From Dokdonella sp. (GTDB taxonomy: Bacteria; Pseudomonadota; Gammaproteobacteria; Xanthomonadales; Rhodanobacteraceae): a stretch of DNA of 64,000 bases. The stretch lies in assembly GCF_019634845.1 (NCBI RefSeq), contig NZ_JAHCAQ010000007.1:1-64000 (forward strand). The letters are read 5' to 3'. The notes beneath the pieces were generated by a model. It searched no databases and was not told the DNA's origin. It saw nothing but the letters and a program-made list of their open reading frames with translations. This document shows, piece by piece, positions 44,767 to 54,248 of the stretch. The number at the start of each line of letters is the position of its first letter. Position 1 is the first letter of the stretch. The position numbers and the translations under genes were made by a program.

Positions 44767-45461
44767 ATGCGCCTGCGCGGGTGGATCTGCGCATGGGCCG
44801 TGGCCAGCGCTGGCGCACATGCCGCGGTGCCCGCGCCCGCGCTCAAGTGGGCCTGGGGCGGCTGCTTCGCTTCGTGGTGCCAGGCGGGCCGATACGGCTC
44901 GCCGGCTGCGCTCGACCTCGATGGCGACGGGCCGCCGCGAGGTGCTGGCCGGCCCCTGCGGCCTCGACGCGCTCGCCGGCATCGATGGTTCGCTGCGCTG
45001 GCGCGCCGCAGGCGGCGCGCGGGCATGGCCGGGCATCGCGGTCGGCGACCTCGACCACGACGGCGCGCCCACCGACACCCATTGCGTGACCACGTTCGAC
45101 CGCAATGGCCTGCAACGGCGCGCCCAGCCGATGTGCGGCTCCAGCAGCGACGACCGTGCACGCAAGACCCGGGCCGAGGTCGGCATGCATGTCGACCACG
45201 CGACCGACCTGCGCGGCGATGCCCACTGCGGCAGCGAGCGCCGCCCCCCATTTCGCCGCTGCCGCAGCCGCGATCGGTGATGTCGGTGGCGAACGCGAGC
45301 GCGTGATCCAGACCACCGCAGCGGGCGTGGTCGGCTGCGATCTGCCCCGCACGCGCCACGCGCGGCCGCTGTGCGCCAGCCGTCGCGGCGGCTGCCTGCG
45401 CGCCGCCGTGGCCTGCAACGATCGGCTGTTCGGCGGCGCCTGCAACGGCGCGGGCGACTGA
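44767..45461 (+). pseudogene. Broken FG-GAP/VCBS-repeat secreted protein
   Basis: Remnant of an exported beta-propeller protein. The start encodes a signal peptide and the sequence [11 protein letters not shown], then [12 protein letters not shown], the first FG-GAP repeat. Immediately after, the frame is lost. Deleting one G from the GGG at 44929-44931 restores [16 protein letters not shown] and continues through DGSLRWRAA and [11 protein letters not shown], a second repeat. After about 45100 the homology fades, and a Cys-rich end ([15 protein letters not shown]) occurs in another frame. Either a genuine pseudogene with several changes or a sequencing error in the first part. It lies between hemL and rubredoxin. 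Confidence 0.6.
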
Positions 45462-45551
45462 TCCGGCGATGGCAGCGCCACGCACCGCGCTTGGCGCGTG
45501 TCGGCGGCACTGCGACAATGCGCGCCTGCCCTGCCCGTCGATGTGCCATCC

Positions 45552-45755
45552 ATGTCCAGCACCCCCGCCGCCGCACCCGTCCAGACGCCGTTGCGCAGCT
45601 ACATCTGCATTGCCTGCGGCTACGTCTATCACGAGGCCGAGGGTTGGCCGGCCGACGGCATCGCGCCGGGGACGCGCTGGGAAGATGTGCCCGACACCTG
45701 GACCTGCCCCGATTGCGGCGTGACCAAGGACGACTTCGAACTGCTGCAGGACTGA
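45552..45755 (+). CDS. Rubredoxin
   Basis: A 67-residue one-iron electron carrier. The two iron-binding pairs are CIACGYVY and [12 protein letters not shown], with the Trp/Asp-rich [10 protein letters not shown] in between. An N-terminal extension of about 15 residues precedes the core. Start ATG 45552. A stand-alone gene, cytosolic. Partner reductase not in the window. Confidence 0.95.
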   Translation: MSSTPAAAPVQTPLRSYICIACGYVYHEAEGWPADGIAPGTRWEDVPDTWTCPDCGVTKDDFELLQD

Positions 45756-45868
45756 CTCCGGCGCACGCGCCCGCAATCGGCCACCTCGGCGTCGCTGCGC
45801 GTCAGCACGGTGACCGCGCGCGGACAGCCGCCGGCGCTCCAATGGGCCTGTCCCACCGGAGCCATGCC

Positions 45869-46069
45869 ATGCACGTATTCATCCCACTGGAAGACAGCAC
45901 CCGTCCTGCGGCCGGTACGCCGCTGGTACCGTATCGCTGCGGCCTGCCGTTTGCGTTCGAGTGCGTGACCGAGCCGCCTGCGGACCCGGTTCAGCGCTGG
46001 ATCGCGAGATCGTCGCCCACCACCACGCCCAGCGCCCGCGCACGGCCACCATTGAGTTCGAGCACGTAA
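45869..46069 (+). CDS. Possible small protein (66 aa)
   Basis: A reading frame starting MHVFIPLEDSTRPAAGTP. The first 40 residues have protein-like composition (PLVPYRCGLPFAFECV), but the last 26 overlap the 3' end of the convergent DUF192 gene and look like antisense translation. A GGAG lies 11 bases before. No family recognised. It may be real but truncated or spurious. Confidence 0.25.
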   Translation: MHVFIPLEDSTRPAAGTPLVPYRCGLPFAFECVTEPPADPVQRWIARSSPTTTPSARARPPLSSST

Positions 46070-46431
46070 CGCGCCGGTGCACCGCTCGAATAGGCCGGGC
46101 ACGGATCGGCCGTGCACGGTGGCACGTCGTGCTGCACGCTGACGAGGCGGCGTTCGGCGTCGAAGAACAGCATGTCGAGCGGGATCTTCGTGTTCTTCAT
46201 CCAGAACGCGCGCGGTGCATCGTCGTCGAACACGAACAGCATGCCGTGGTTGGCGTCCATCTGGGTGCGGTCCATGAGGCCATGTTCGCGGGCGGCCTCG
46301 GTGTCGGCGATCTCGACCGTGAAGCGCTGGCCGTGCAGTTCGACCGCCGGTCCCTTGGCGCCGCAGGCCGACATCGCGCCGACGAGGATGAACAGCACAG
46401 CGAGATGGAGCGCGCGTGAGGGTTTGGACAT
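45991..46431 (-). CDS. DUF192 lipoprotein
   Basis: A 146-residue protein with a lipoprotein-type signal (LFILVGAMSACG, Cys as lipid acceptor) and a DUF192 domain: EIADTEAAREHGLMDRTQM, GMLFVFDDD, FWMKNTKIPLDMLFFD. The function of the family is unknown; members are usually periplasmic. A CPAYSSGAPARYVLEL segment closes the fold. Start ATG 46431, 27 bases after the PfkB kinase stop; possibly co-transcribed. Confidence 0.88.
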   Translation of the reverse strand: MSKPSRALHLAVLFILVGAMSACGAKGPAVELHGQRFTVEIADTEAAREHGLMDRTQMDANHGMLFVFDDDAPRAFWMKNTKIPLDMLFFDAERRLVSVQHDVPPCTADPCPAYSSGAPARYVLELNGGRARALGVVVGDDLAIQR

Positions 46432-46458
46432 CGATGTCTCCGCTGGGGTTGGCGTGGC

Positions 46459-47400
46459 TCAGCGCGTCAGCGCGTAGCCGAATTCGCGCTGGAACTGCGC
46501 GGCGAAATGGGCGAAGTCGAAGCGCTGGTTCTGGGTGCCCGGATGCTCGACCTTGAGCGCGCCCATCAGCGATGCCATGCGGCCGCTGGTGGGCAGGTCA
46601 TGGCCATGCATGAGGCCGTAGATGAGGCCGGCGCGATAGGCGTCACCGCAACCGGTCGGATCGACCACGCGCTGTTCCTGGGCCGGCGGGATCTCGTGCG
46701 TGCTGCCGTCGCGCAGATGGATGACCGAGCCGCGCGGACCGTGGGTGATGATGTAGGCGCTCACGCGCGAGGCGATCTCGCGCGCGTCCCAGCCGGTACG
46801 CGCCTGCAGCAACTGCGACTCGTAGTCGTTGACGATCACGTAGGTGGACTTGGCGATCATGGCGCGGAATTCGGCGCCGTCGAACAGCGGCATCGCCTGG
46901 CCGGGATCGAAGATGAACGGCACCCCGAGTTCGGCAAACCCGTCGACATGCTGCAGCATGGCTTCGCGGCTGTCGGGGGCGACGATGCCGAAACTCACGC
47001 CCGCCACGTCGCGCACGCGGTTCTCATGCGAGCGCGACATCGCGCCCGGATGGAAGGCCGTGATCTGGTTGTTGTCGAGGTCGGTGGTGATGAAACACTG
47101 CGAGGTGAACTGGTCGTTGCACACGCGCACCTGATCGAGGCGGATGCCGCACTGCTCGAAATGGGCGCGATAGGGCGCGAAGTCCTGGCCGACGGTTGCC
47201 ATCGGGATCGGATCCTCGCCCAGCAGCTTGAGGTTGTAGGCGATGTTGCCGGCGCAACCGCCGAACTCGCGCCGCATGGCCGGCACCAGGAACGACACGT
47301 TCAGGATGTGCACCTGGTCGGGCAGGATGTGCTTCTTGAACTGGTCCTGGAAGACCATGATCGTGTCGTAGGCAAGCGAACCGCAAATCAGTGCAGACAT
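46459..47400 (-). CDS. PfkB-family carbohydrate/adenosine kinase
   Basis: A 313-residue ribokinase-fold kinase. It has MSALICGSLAYDTIM at the start, the glycine pair region FGGCAGNIAYNLKLLG, and the anion-hole motif DPTGCGDAYRAGL with the catalytic Asp. Close relatives in Xanthomonadales are annotated as adenosine kinase; specificity cannot be fixed from sequence alone. FDPGQAMP and VIVNDYE are typical of this subgroup. Start ATG 47400. It is divergent from mreB. Confidence 0.88.
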   Translation of the reverse strand: MSALICGSLAYDTIMVFQDQFKKHILPDQVHILNVSFLVPAMRREFGGCAGNIAYNLKLLGEDPIPMATVGQDFAPYRAHFEQCGIRLDQVRVCNDQFTSQCFITTDLDNNQITAFHPGAMSRSHENRVRDVAGVSFGIVAPDSREAMLQHVDGFAELGVPFIFDPGQAMPLFDGAEFRAMIAKSTYVIVNDYESQLLQARTGWDAREIASRVSAYIITHGPRGSVIHLRDGSTHEIPPAQEQRVVDPTGCGDAYRAGLIYGLMHGHDLPTSGRMASLMGALKVEHPGTQNQRFDFAHFAAQFQREFGYALTR

Positions 47401-47654
47401 CGAGACCTTCCGGCGCAGGAGCGGGACGCGCCCGCACGCGGGCGCCCAAACCGCCAAGCTTAACCGAGACGCGGGCGCGACCGAAGCCGCCACGTGCAAC
47501 GCCCCAGCGGACCGCGCTCGCAGTGCAGGTCGCGCCGGCGGCAACGCCGGACCAGCGCCGCCGTGCCGACGACACCGCGTGCGATGGCTCCGGCGCGCTG
47601 GCCGCAAACGCCGGCGGCGCCGCGCGAAATAAGGCTTTCTTAACCTCGATTTCC

Positions 47655-48772
<1,118 letters not shown>

Positions 48773-48860
48773 TGCCGGTGCGGCGCGTTGGCGATGCGAT
48801 GACCCAACCCGCGCCCGCGCATTGCATTCGCCAGTTGCCGCTTGCCGCTCGCCGCCGTCG

Positions 48861-49784
48861 ATGGCCATAGCCCGTGACAATGCCGCCAGCCTGTTCGCCG
48901 AGGGCGGCGCGAGCACGCTGCGCCTGATCCTGTACCTCGCCGGCGCGATCACGCTGATGGTGCTGGATCATCGTGCCGACTACCTGCAACGACTGCGCCG
49001 CGCCGCAAACGTGGTGATCGAGCCGACCTACCGGCTTGCCGGCCTGCCGGCGCAGGTGGCGCGCGCGACGCGCGACGCCGTGGTCAGCCAGAACCAGCTC
49101 GCCGACGAAAACCGCAGCCTGCGCGAGCAGTTGCTGCTGGCGCAGGCACGCCTCAACCGGCTCGATGCACTGCTGGCGCAGAACGAACGCCTCAAGGCCC
49201 TGCTCGATGCGCAGCACGACCTCGGTCTGGCGGTGCAGTTCGCCCATCTGATCGACGTCGATCTCGATCCGTTCCGCCATCGCGTGGTGCTCGACGTGGG
49301 CGCCGACCAGGGCGCGCGCGTGGGCCAGCCGATCATCGACGCGCGCGGCATCATGGGCCAGCTCGTCGAAGTGCTGCCGGCCACCTCGGTGGCGATGCTG
49401 ATCACCGATCCGACCCATGCCATTCCGGTCGTGGTCGAGCGCACCGGCCTGCGCGCGATCGCCTATGGCAGCGGCGCCACCGATCGCCTGGAGCTGCGCG
49501 ACATCCCGCGCAGCGCCGACATCAAGGAAGGCGACCGGCTCATCACCTCGGGGCTGGGCGGGCGTTTTCCGGCCGGATTTCCGGTCGGCATCGTCGCTAC
49601 GGTCGGCATCGACGCCAATGGTCTGTTCACCACCGCAACGGCACGCCCGAGCGCCGCGCTCGATCGCAGCGGCGAAGTGCTGCTGCTGCAGGATCAGCCC
49701 CAGCCCTACGGACCGCCGGCCACGCTCGGCGGTGCCGCGGCACCGGCGGCCGCGCCGGCGGCAGCCACCGCGGAGGGGCCATGA
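48861..49784 (+). CDS. mreC: Rod shape-determining protein MreC
   Basis: A 307-residue bitopic protein: one N-terminal transmembrane helix (about 20-38), a coiled coil (about 70-115; QNQLADENRSLREQ), and two beta-barrel domains in the periplasm. VLDVGADQGARVGQPIID, MGQLVEV and GDRLITSGLGGRFPAG are typical. The C-terminus is a Pro/Ala-rich tail. It links MreB filaments to PBP2. The ATG at 48861 is 88 bases after mreB; mreD overlaps its stop (ATGA). Confidence 0.95.
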   Translation: MAIARDNAASLFAEGGASTLRLILYLAGAITLMVLDHRADYLQRLRRAANVVIEPTYRLAGLPAQVARATRDAVVSQNQLADENRSLREQLLLAQARLNRLDALLAQNERLKALLDAQHDLGLAVQFAHLIDVDLDPFRHRVVLDVGADQGARVGQPIIDARGIMGQLVEVLPATSVAMLITDPTHAIPVVVERTGLRAIAYGSGATDRLELRDIPRSADIKEGDRLITSGLGGRFPAGFPVGIVATVGIDANGLFTTATARPSAALDRSGEVLLLQDQPQPYGPPATLGGAAAPAAAPAAATAEGP

Positions 49785-50269
49785 GCCGCCTGCGCCTGCA
49801 AGCGTGGCTCGTCACCGCCACCATGCTCGCGGCGTTCGCGCTGCAACTGATGCCGTTGCCGCCGCTGGCCGAGCCGTTCAAGCCGTATTGGATCGGCCTC
49901 CTCGTCGTGTACTGGGCGATGGAAACGCCCGAGCGCATGGGCCTGGGGCGCGCCTTCGCGCTCGGCCTGTGCGCCGACATCCTGGTCGGCCAGTTGCTCG
50001 GCGAGCAGGCCATGCGTCTGCTCGTGCTCGCCTTCATCGTGCTGCGCTTCCGCGCGCGACTGCGCTTCTTCCCGCTGGGTCAGCAGGCACTGGCGGTGCT
50101 GGCGCTGCTGCTCAACGACCGCGTGGTCACGCTGATGATCCGCGGCTTCGCCGGCGAGCCGATGCCGCCGCCCGCGTTCTGGATCGCGCCATTGACCGGC
50201 ACGCTGGCCTGGCCGCTGCTGTTCGTGGCGCTCGACCGCCTGCGCCTGCGCCAGCGCAGTGCCGACTGA
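49781..50269 (+). CDS. mreD: Rod shape-determining protein MreD
   Basis: A 162-residue inner-membrane protein with five predicted helices. Family features are PLAEPFKPYWIGLLVVYW and MGLGRAFALGLCADILVGQLLG. It completes the MreBCD elongation complex. It overlaps mreC by 4 bases; mrdA starts 1 base after its stop. Confidence 0.94.
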   Translation: MSRLRLQAWLVTATMLAAFALQLMPLPPLAEPFKPYWIGLLVVYWAMETPERMGLGRAFALGLCADILVGQLLGEQAMRLLVLAFIVLRFRARLRFFPLGQQALAVLALLLNDRVVTLMIRGFAGEPMPPPAFWIAPLTGTLAWPLLFVALDRLRLRQRSAD

Positions 50270-50270
50270 C

Positions 50271-52187
50271 ATGCGGCGCCTGCGTCTGCGCGGCCGACGT
50301 GGCGGCGCGCCCAAGCCGATCGGCGAGGCGCGCGTGGAAGCGGCCATGTTCCGGCGCCGCGCGCTGGCCGGCTTCGCCCTGATCGCGCTGTGCCTGGCCG
50401 GACTCGGCCTGCGCTTCTCGTTCCTGCAGGTGGACGAGCATGCGCGGCTGAGCGCGCGCTCGGACGCCAACCGCATCCTCACCCGGCCCCTGGCACCGGC
50501 GCGTGGCCTCATCTACGACCGCAACGGCGTGCTGCTGGCCGAGAACGTGGCCGCGTTCCGGCTCGAGGTGACGGCCGAGCAGGCCGGCGACGTGCAGGAC
50601 ACCGTGCGCCGGCTCGGCGAATTCCTGCCGATCAGCGACGACGACATCACGCGCTACAACACGCTGCGCAAGCGCAAGCGGTCCTACGAGGGCGTGCCGC
50701 TGCGGCTCAAGCTGTCGGAGGAGGAGATCGCGCGCTTTTCGGTCGCCCGCTGGGCCTTCCCGGGCGTCGAAGTGGTGCCCTACCTGACCCGCGCCTACCC
50801 ACTCGGCGCCGAGTTCGCGCACACCGTCGGCTATGTCGGTCGCATCGACGAGAACGATCTCAACCGCCTCGACGCGGGCGAATACGCCGGCACCACCCAC
50901 GTCGGCAAGACCGGCATCGAGCGCTACTACGAACCGCGCCTGCACGGCCGCGTCGGTTACGAAAAAGTCGAGGTCAATGCCGACCACCGGCCCTTGCGCG
51001 TGCTGCCCGACCGCGTCGCACCGGTGCCGGGCGACAACCTGTACCTGTCGATCGACGCCCGCCTGCAGGAAGCAGCCGAGGCCGCCTTCGCCGGTCGCGC
51101 CGGTGCCGCGGTGGCGCTCGACCCACGCAATGGCGAAGTGCTGGCCATGGTCAGCGTGCCGAGCTTCGATCCCAACCTGTTCGTCAACGGCATCTCCGGT
51201 GCCGACTACAAGGCCCTGCTCGACAACGATGGCAAGCCGCTGCTCAACCGCCTGCTGCGCGGCACCTACACGCCGGGCTCGACGATCAAGCCGTTCGTCG
51301 GGCTGGCCGGACTCGAACTGGGGCTGCGCCGGCCCGAGGACACGGTGCTGTCGACCGGCGAGTTCTTCATCCCCGGGCAGTCGCGCGCCTACCGCGACGA
51401 CGTGCGCGGCGGCTTCGGCCGCGTCGACCTCGTGCAGGCGATCGCGCGCTCGGTCAATACCTATTTCTACTCGGTGTCGCTCGACATGGGCATCGATCGC
51501 TTCAGCAGTTACCTGAGCCGCTTCGGCTTCGGCCAGACCACCGGCATCGACCTCGTCGGCGAGGGCAGCGGCGTGCTGCCCTCGCGCGAGTGGAAGCGCG
51601 CGCGATTCAACCAGGCCTGGTATCCAGGGGAAACGGTGATCGCCGGCATCGGCCAGGGCTACTGGATCGTGACGCCGCTGCAACTGGGCAACGCCGTGGC
51701 GACGCTGGCCGCGCGTGGCGTGCCGCATACGCCGCACCTGCTGCGCGCGGTGCAGGCGGCCAGCGACGACCGGCCGCAGGTGCTGCCGCTGGCCCCCGAC
51801 CAGGCCAGCGTGATCGACCGCGCGGCCAACTGGCAGGCCGTGCAGCGCGGCATGATCGAGGTCGTGCAGGCCGGCACCGCGCGCGCGGTGGGCGGCGACT
51901 TCCCCTATCCGATCGCCGGCAAGACCGGCACGGCCGAGCGTTACTCGCGCACCGACGAAAGCTGGACCAGCATCAGTGCCAGTCCGATCGAACGCCACCA
52001 GGTCCTGTTCGAGTGTTTCACCCCGGCCGACGATGCGCGCATCGCGGTCATCGTCGCGCTCGAGGCCGGCCGCAGCGGCGCCAGCGATGCGGCGCCGATC
52101 GCACGGCGGATCCTCGACACATGGCTGCCGGGCGACCAGCAGCGCCAGCGCGAGACGCTGGCCACATCCGATGGAGGCGGCCCATGA
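50271..52187 (+). CDS. mrdA: Penicillin-binding protein 2 (class B transpeptidase)
   Basis: A 638-residue elongation-specific transpeptidase. One N-terminal membrane helix (about residues 26-48) is followed by the dimerisation domain (RGLIYDRNGVLLAENV) and the transpeptidase domain with S337-T-I-K340 (GSTIKPF), SVN and KTGTAE. Start at ATG 50271 immediately after mreD. It cross-links peptidoglycan with RodA, whose gene overlaps it (ATGA). Confidence 0.97.
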   Translation: MRRLRLRGRRGGAPKPIGEARVEAAMFRRRALAGFALIALCLAGLGLRFSFLQVDEHARLSARSDANRILTRPLAPARGLIYDRNGVLLAENVAAFRLEVTAEQAGDVQDTVRRLGEFLPISDDDITRYNTLRKRKRSYEGVPLRLKLSEEEIARFSVARWAFPGVEVVPYLTRAYPLGAEFAHTVGYVGRIDENDLNRLDAGEYAGTTHVGKTGIERYYEPRLHGRVGYEKVEVNADHRPLRVLPDRVAPVPGDNLYLSIDARLQEAAEAAFAGRAGAAVALDPRNGEVLAMVSVPSFDPNLFVNGISGADYKALLDNDGKPLLNRLLRGTYTPGSTIKPFVGLAGLELGLRRPEDTVLSTGEFFIPGQSRAYRDDVRGGFGRVDLVQAIARSVNTYFYSVSLDMGIDRFSSYLSRFGFGQTTGIDLVGEGSGVLPSREWKRARFNQAWYPGETVIAGIGQGYWIVTPLQLGNAVATLAARGVPHTPHLLRAVQAASDDRPQVLPLAPDQASVIDRAANWQAVQRGMIEVVQAGTARAVGGDFPYPIAGKTGTAERYSRTDESWTSISASPIERHQVLFECFTPADDARIAVIVALEAGRSGASDAAPIARRILDTWLPGDQQRQRETLATSDGGGP

Positions 52188-53308
52188 ACGCCGCGCTGCT
52201 CGCGCAACTGCGTGACCACCTCGGCAGCCTGTGGCGCAGGCCGCGCCTGGATCTGCCGCTGCTCGGCGCACTGCTGCTGCTCATGGGCGTCGGCCTCGGC
52301 ACGCTCTACAGCGCCAGCGACCTCGACCGCGGCCAGATGCTGGCGCAGACACTGCGCTTCGTGCTCGGCCTCGGCGTGATGGTGGTGATCGCGCGCATCC
52401 CGCCATCGACGCTGCGCAACTGGACGCCATGGCTGTACACGGGCAGCGTGCTGCTGCTGCTGGTGGTCATGGTGCTCGGCGAGGGGCGCGGCGCGCATCG
52501 CTGGTTGGACCTGAAAATCCTGCGCTTCCAGCCCTCGGAACTGCTCAAGCTGACGATGCCGATGATGATCGCCTGGTACCTCAACCTGCGCCCGTTGCCG
52601 CCAGGCTGGAGCACGCTCGGCATCGCCGGCGCGCTGATCGCGATCCCGGTCGTACTGGTCGCCGAACAGCCCGACCTCGGCACCGCACTGCTGATCGCAG
52701 CGAGCGGCGCGTTCGGCATCTTCCTGTCGGGTGTGGCCTGGTGGCGCATCGGCGTCGTGGTGGCGGTCGTCGCCGCCGCCATCCCGCTGCACTGGCGCTA
52801 CTTCATGCACGACTACCAGAAGAACCGCGTGCTGACCCTGCTCGATCCCGAAGCCGACCCGCTCGGCAATGGCTGGCACATCATCCAGTCGCAGATCGCG
52901 GTCGGCTCGGGTGGCGTGTGGGGCAAGGGCTGGCACCATGGCACGCAGTCGCGGCTGGAATTCCTGCCCGAGCACACCACCGACTTCATCTTCTCGGTGT
53001 TCGCCGAAGAGTGGGGGTTGATCGGCGTGCTGATGCTGCTGGCGCTGTACCTGTTCATCATCGCGCGTTGCCTGTGGATCGCGGCCAATGCGCGCGACAC
53101 CTACGCGCGCCTGCTCGCCGGCGCGATCAGCATGGCGCTGTTCGTCTACGTGATGGTCAACGGCGGCATGGTGACGGGCATCCTGCCCGTGGTCGGCGTG
53201 CCGCTGCCGCTGGTGAGCTACGGCGGCACCTCGGCGGTGTCGCTGCTGGCCGGCTTCGGCGTGCTGCTGTCGATCCACGCGCACCGCCGCAACCCCGGCG
53301 CGGGCTGA
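52184..53308 (+). CDS. rodA: SEDS glycosyltransferase RodA
   Basis: A 374-residue polytopic SEDS-family peptidoglycan polymerase of the elongasome. Typical stretches are GAHRWLDLKILRFQPSELLK, AEQPDLGTALLI, the large loop with PEHTTDFIFSVFAEEWG (catalytic Asp region), and VVGVPLPLVSYGGTS. Last gene of the operon. It converges on amn 50 bases later; no strong terminator seen. Confidence 0.97.
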   Translation: MNAALLAQLRDHLGSLWRRPRLDLPLLGALLLLMGVGLGTLYSASDLDRGQMLAQTLRFVLGLGVMVVIARIPPSTLRNWTPWLYTGSVLLLLVVMVLGEGRGAHRWLDLKILRFQPSELLKLTMPMMIAWYLNLRPLPPGWSTLGIAGALIAIPVVLVAEQPDLGTALLIAASGAFGIFLSGVAWWRIGVVVAVVAAAIPLHWRYFMHDYQKNRVLTLLDPEADPLGNGWHIIQSQIAVGSGGVWGKGWHHGTQSRLEFLPEHTTDFIFSVFAEEWGLIGVLMLLALYLFIIARCLWIAANARDTYARLLAGAISMALFVYVMVNGGMVTGILPVVGVPLPLVSYGGTSAVSLLAGFGVLLSIHAHRRNPGAG

Positions 53309-53358
53309 GCGCCGCGCCAGCAACGCGTTGATCAAGCCGCTGCCGGAGCAGCGCGCCG

Positions 53359-54147
53359 CTAGAATTCGTCGCCGTTCTCGAAGCGCAGATGCTTGACGCT
53401 GCGCCCGTTGCGCCGCACCAGCTTGAGCGCCTCGATGCCGATGCGGATGTGGGCATCGACGAAACTGGACGTGATCACGCGATCGCTCGCTTCGGTCTTG
53501 ACGCCCTCGGGAATCATCGGCTGGTCCGACACCAGCAGCAGCGCGCCGCTGGGGATGCGGTTGGCGAAGCCGGCGGCGAAGATCGTCGCGGTTTCCATGT
53601 CGATGGCCATGCAGCGCGTCTTGCGCAGGTAGTCCTTGAAGGCGACGTCGTGCTCCCACACGCGCCGGTTGGTGGTGTACACGGTGCCGGTCCAGTAATC
53701 GTGACCGAGATCGCGGATCATCGTCGACACCGCGCGCTGCAGCTGGAACGCGGGCAGCGCCGGCACTTCCGGCAACAGGTAGTCGTTGGAGGTACCCTCG
53801 CCGCGGATCGCCGCGATCGGCAGGATCAGGTCGCCGAGCCCATTTTTCTTCTTCAGGCCGCCGCACTTGCCGAGGAACAGCACCGCGCGCGGCGCGATCG
53901 CCGACAGCAGGTCCATCACGGTGGCGGCGTTGGGACTGCCCATGCCGAAGTTGATCATGCTGATGCCATCGGCGGTGGCGTTGGGCATCGGCCGGTCGCG
54001 GCCCTGCACTTCGACACCGTGCCACTGCGCGAACACGTCGACGTAATGGCCGAAATTGGTGAGCAGCACGTGCTGCCCGAACGACTCGACCGCCACTCCG
54101 GTGTAGCGCGGCAGCCAGTTGCTGACGATCTCGGACTTGTTCTTCAT
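53359..54147 (-). CDS. amn: AMP nucleosidase, short form
   Basis: A 262-residue nucleoside phosphorylase-fold enzyme hydrolysing AMP to adenine and ribose 5-phosphate. It has SMINFGMGSPNAATVMDLL, LFLGKCGGLK, IDMETATIFAAGFAN (active-site Glu), and LLVSDQPM with the catalytic Asp. It corresponds to the catalytic half of the enterobacterial enzyme, as in many other bacteria. Start ATG 54147. Divergent from fadE by 101 bases. Confidence 0.9.
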   Translation of the reverse strand: MKNKSEIVSNWLPRYTGVAVESFGQHVLLTNFGHYVDVFAQWHGVEVQGRDRPMPNATADGISMINFGMGSPNAATVMDLLSAIAPRAVLFLGKCGGLKKKNGLGDLILPIAAIRGEGTSNDYLLPEVPALPAFQLQRAVSTMIRDLGHDYWTGTVYTTNRRVWEHDVAFKDYLRKTRCMAIDMETATIFAAGFANRIPSGALLLVSDQPMIPEGVKTEASDRVITSSFVDAHIRIGIEALKLVRRNGRSVKHLRFENGDEF

Positions 54148-54248
54148 CGGCCGATTCTAGACAAGATGCGGCGCCGCGCCCACGTCGTGCAGCCGCGCGA
54201 CAGCTGCGCCGTCGCATAATCGAGCGCATCGGACCACGAGGAACCGCC

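Noticed and set aside
53328-53335. TTGATCAA as a possible FNR site after rodA
   Set aside because: It lacks the 4-base spacer of FNR-type sites and lies between convergent genes.
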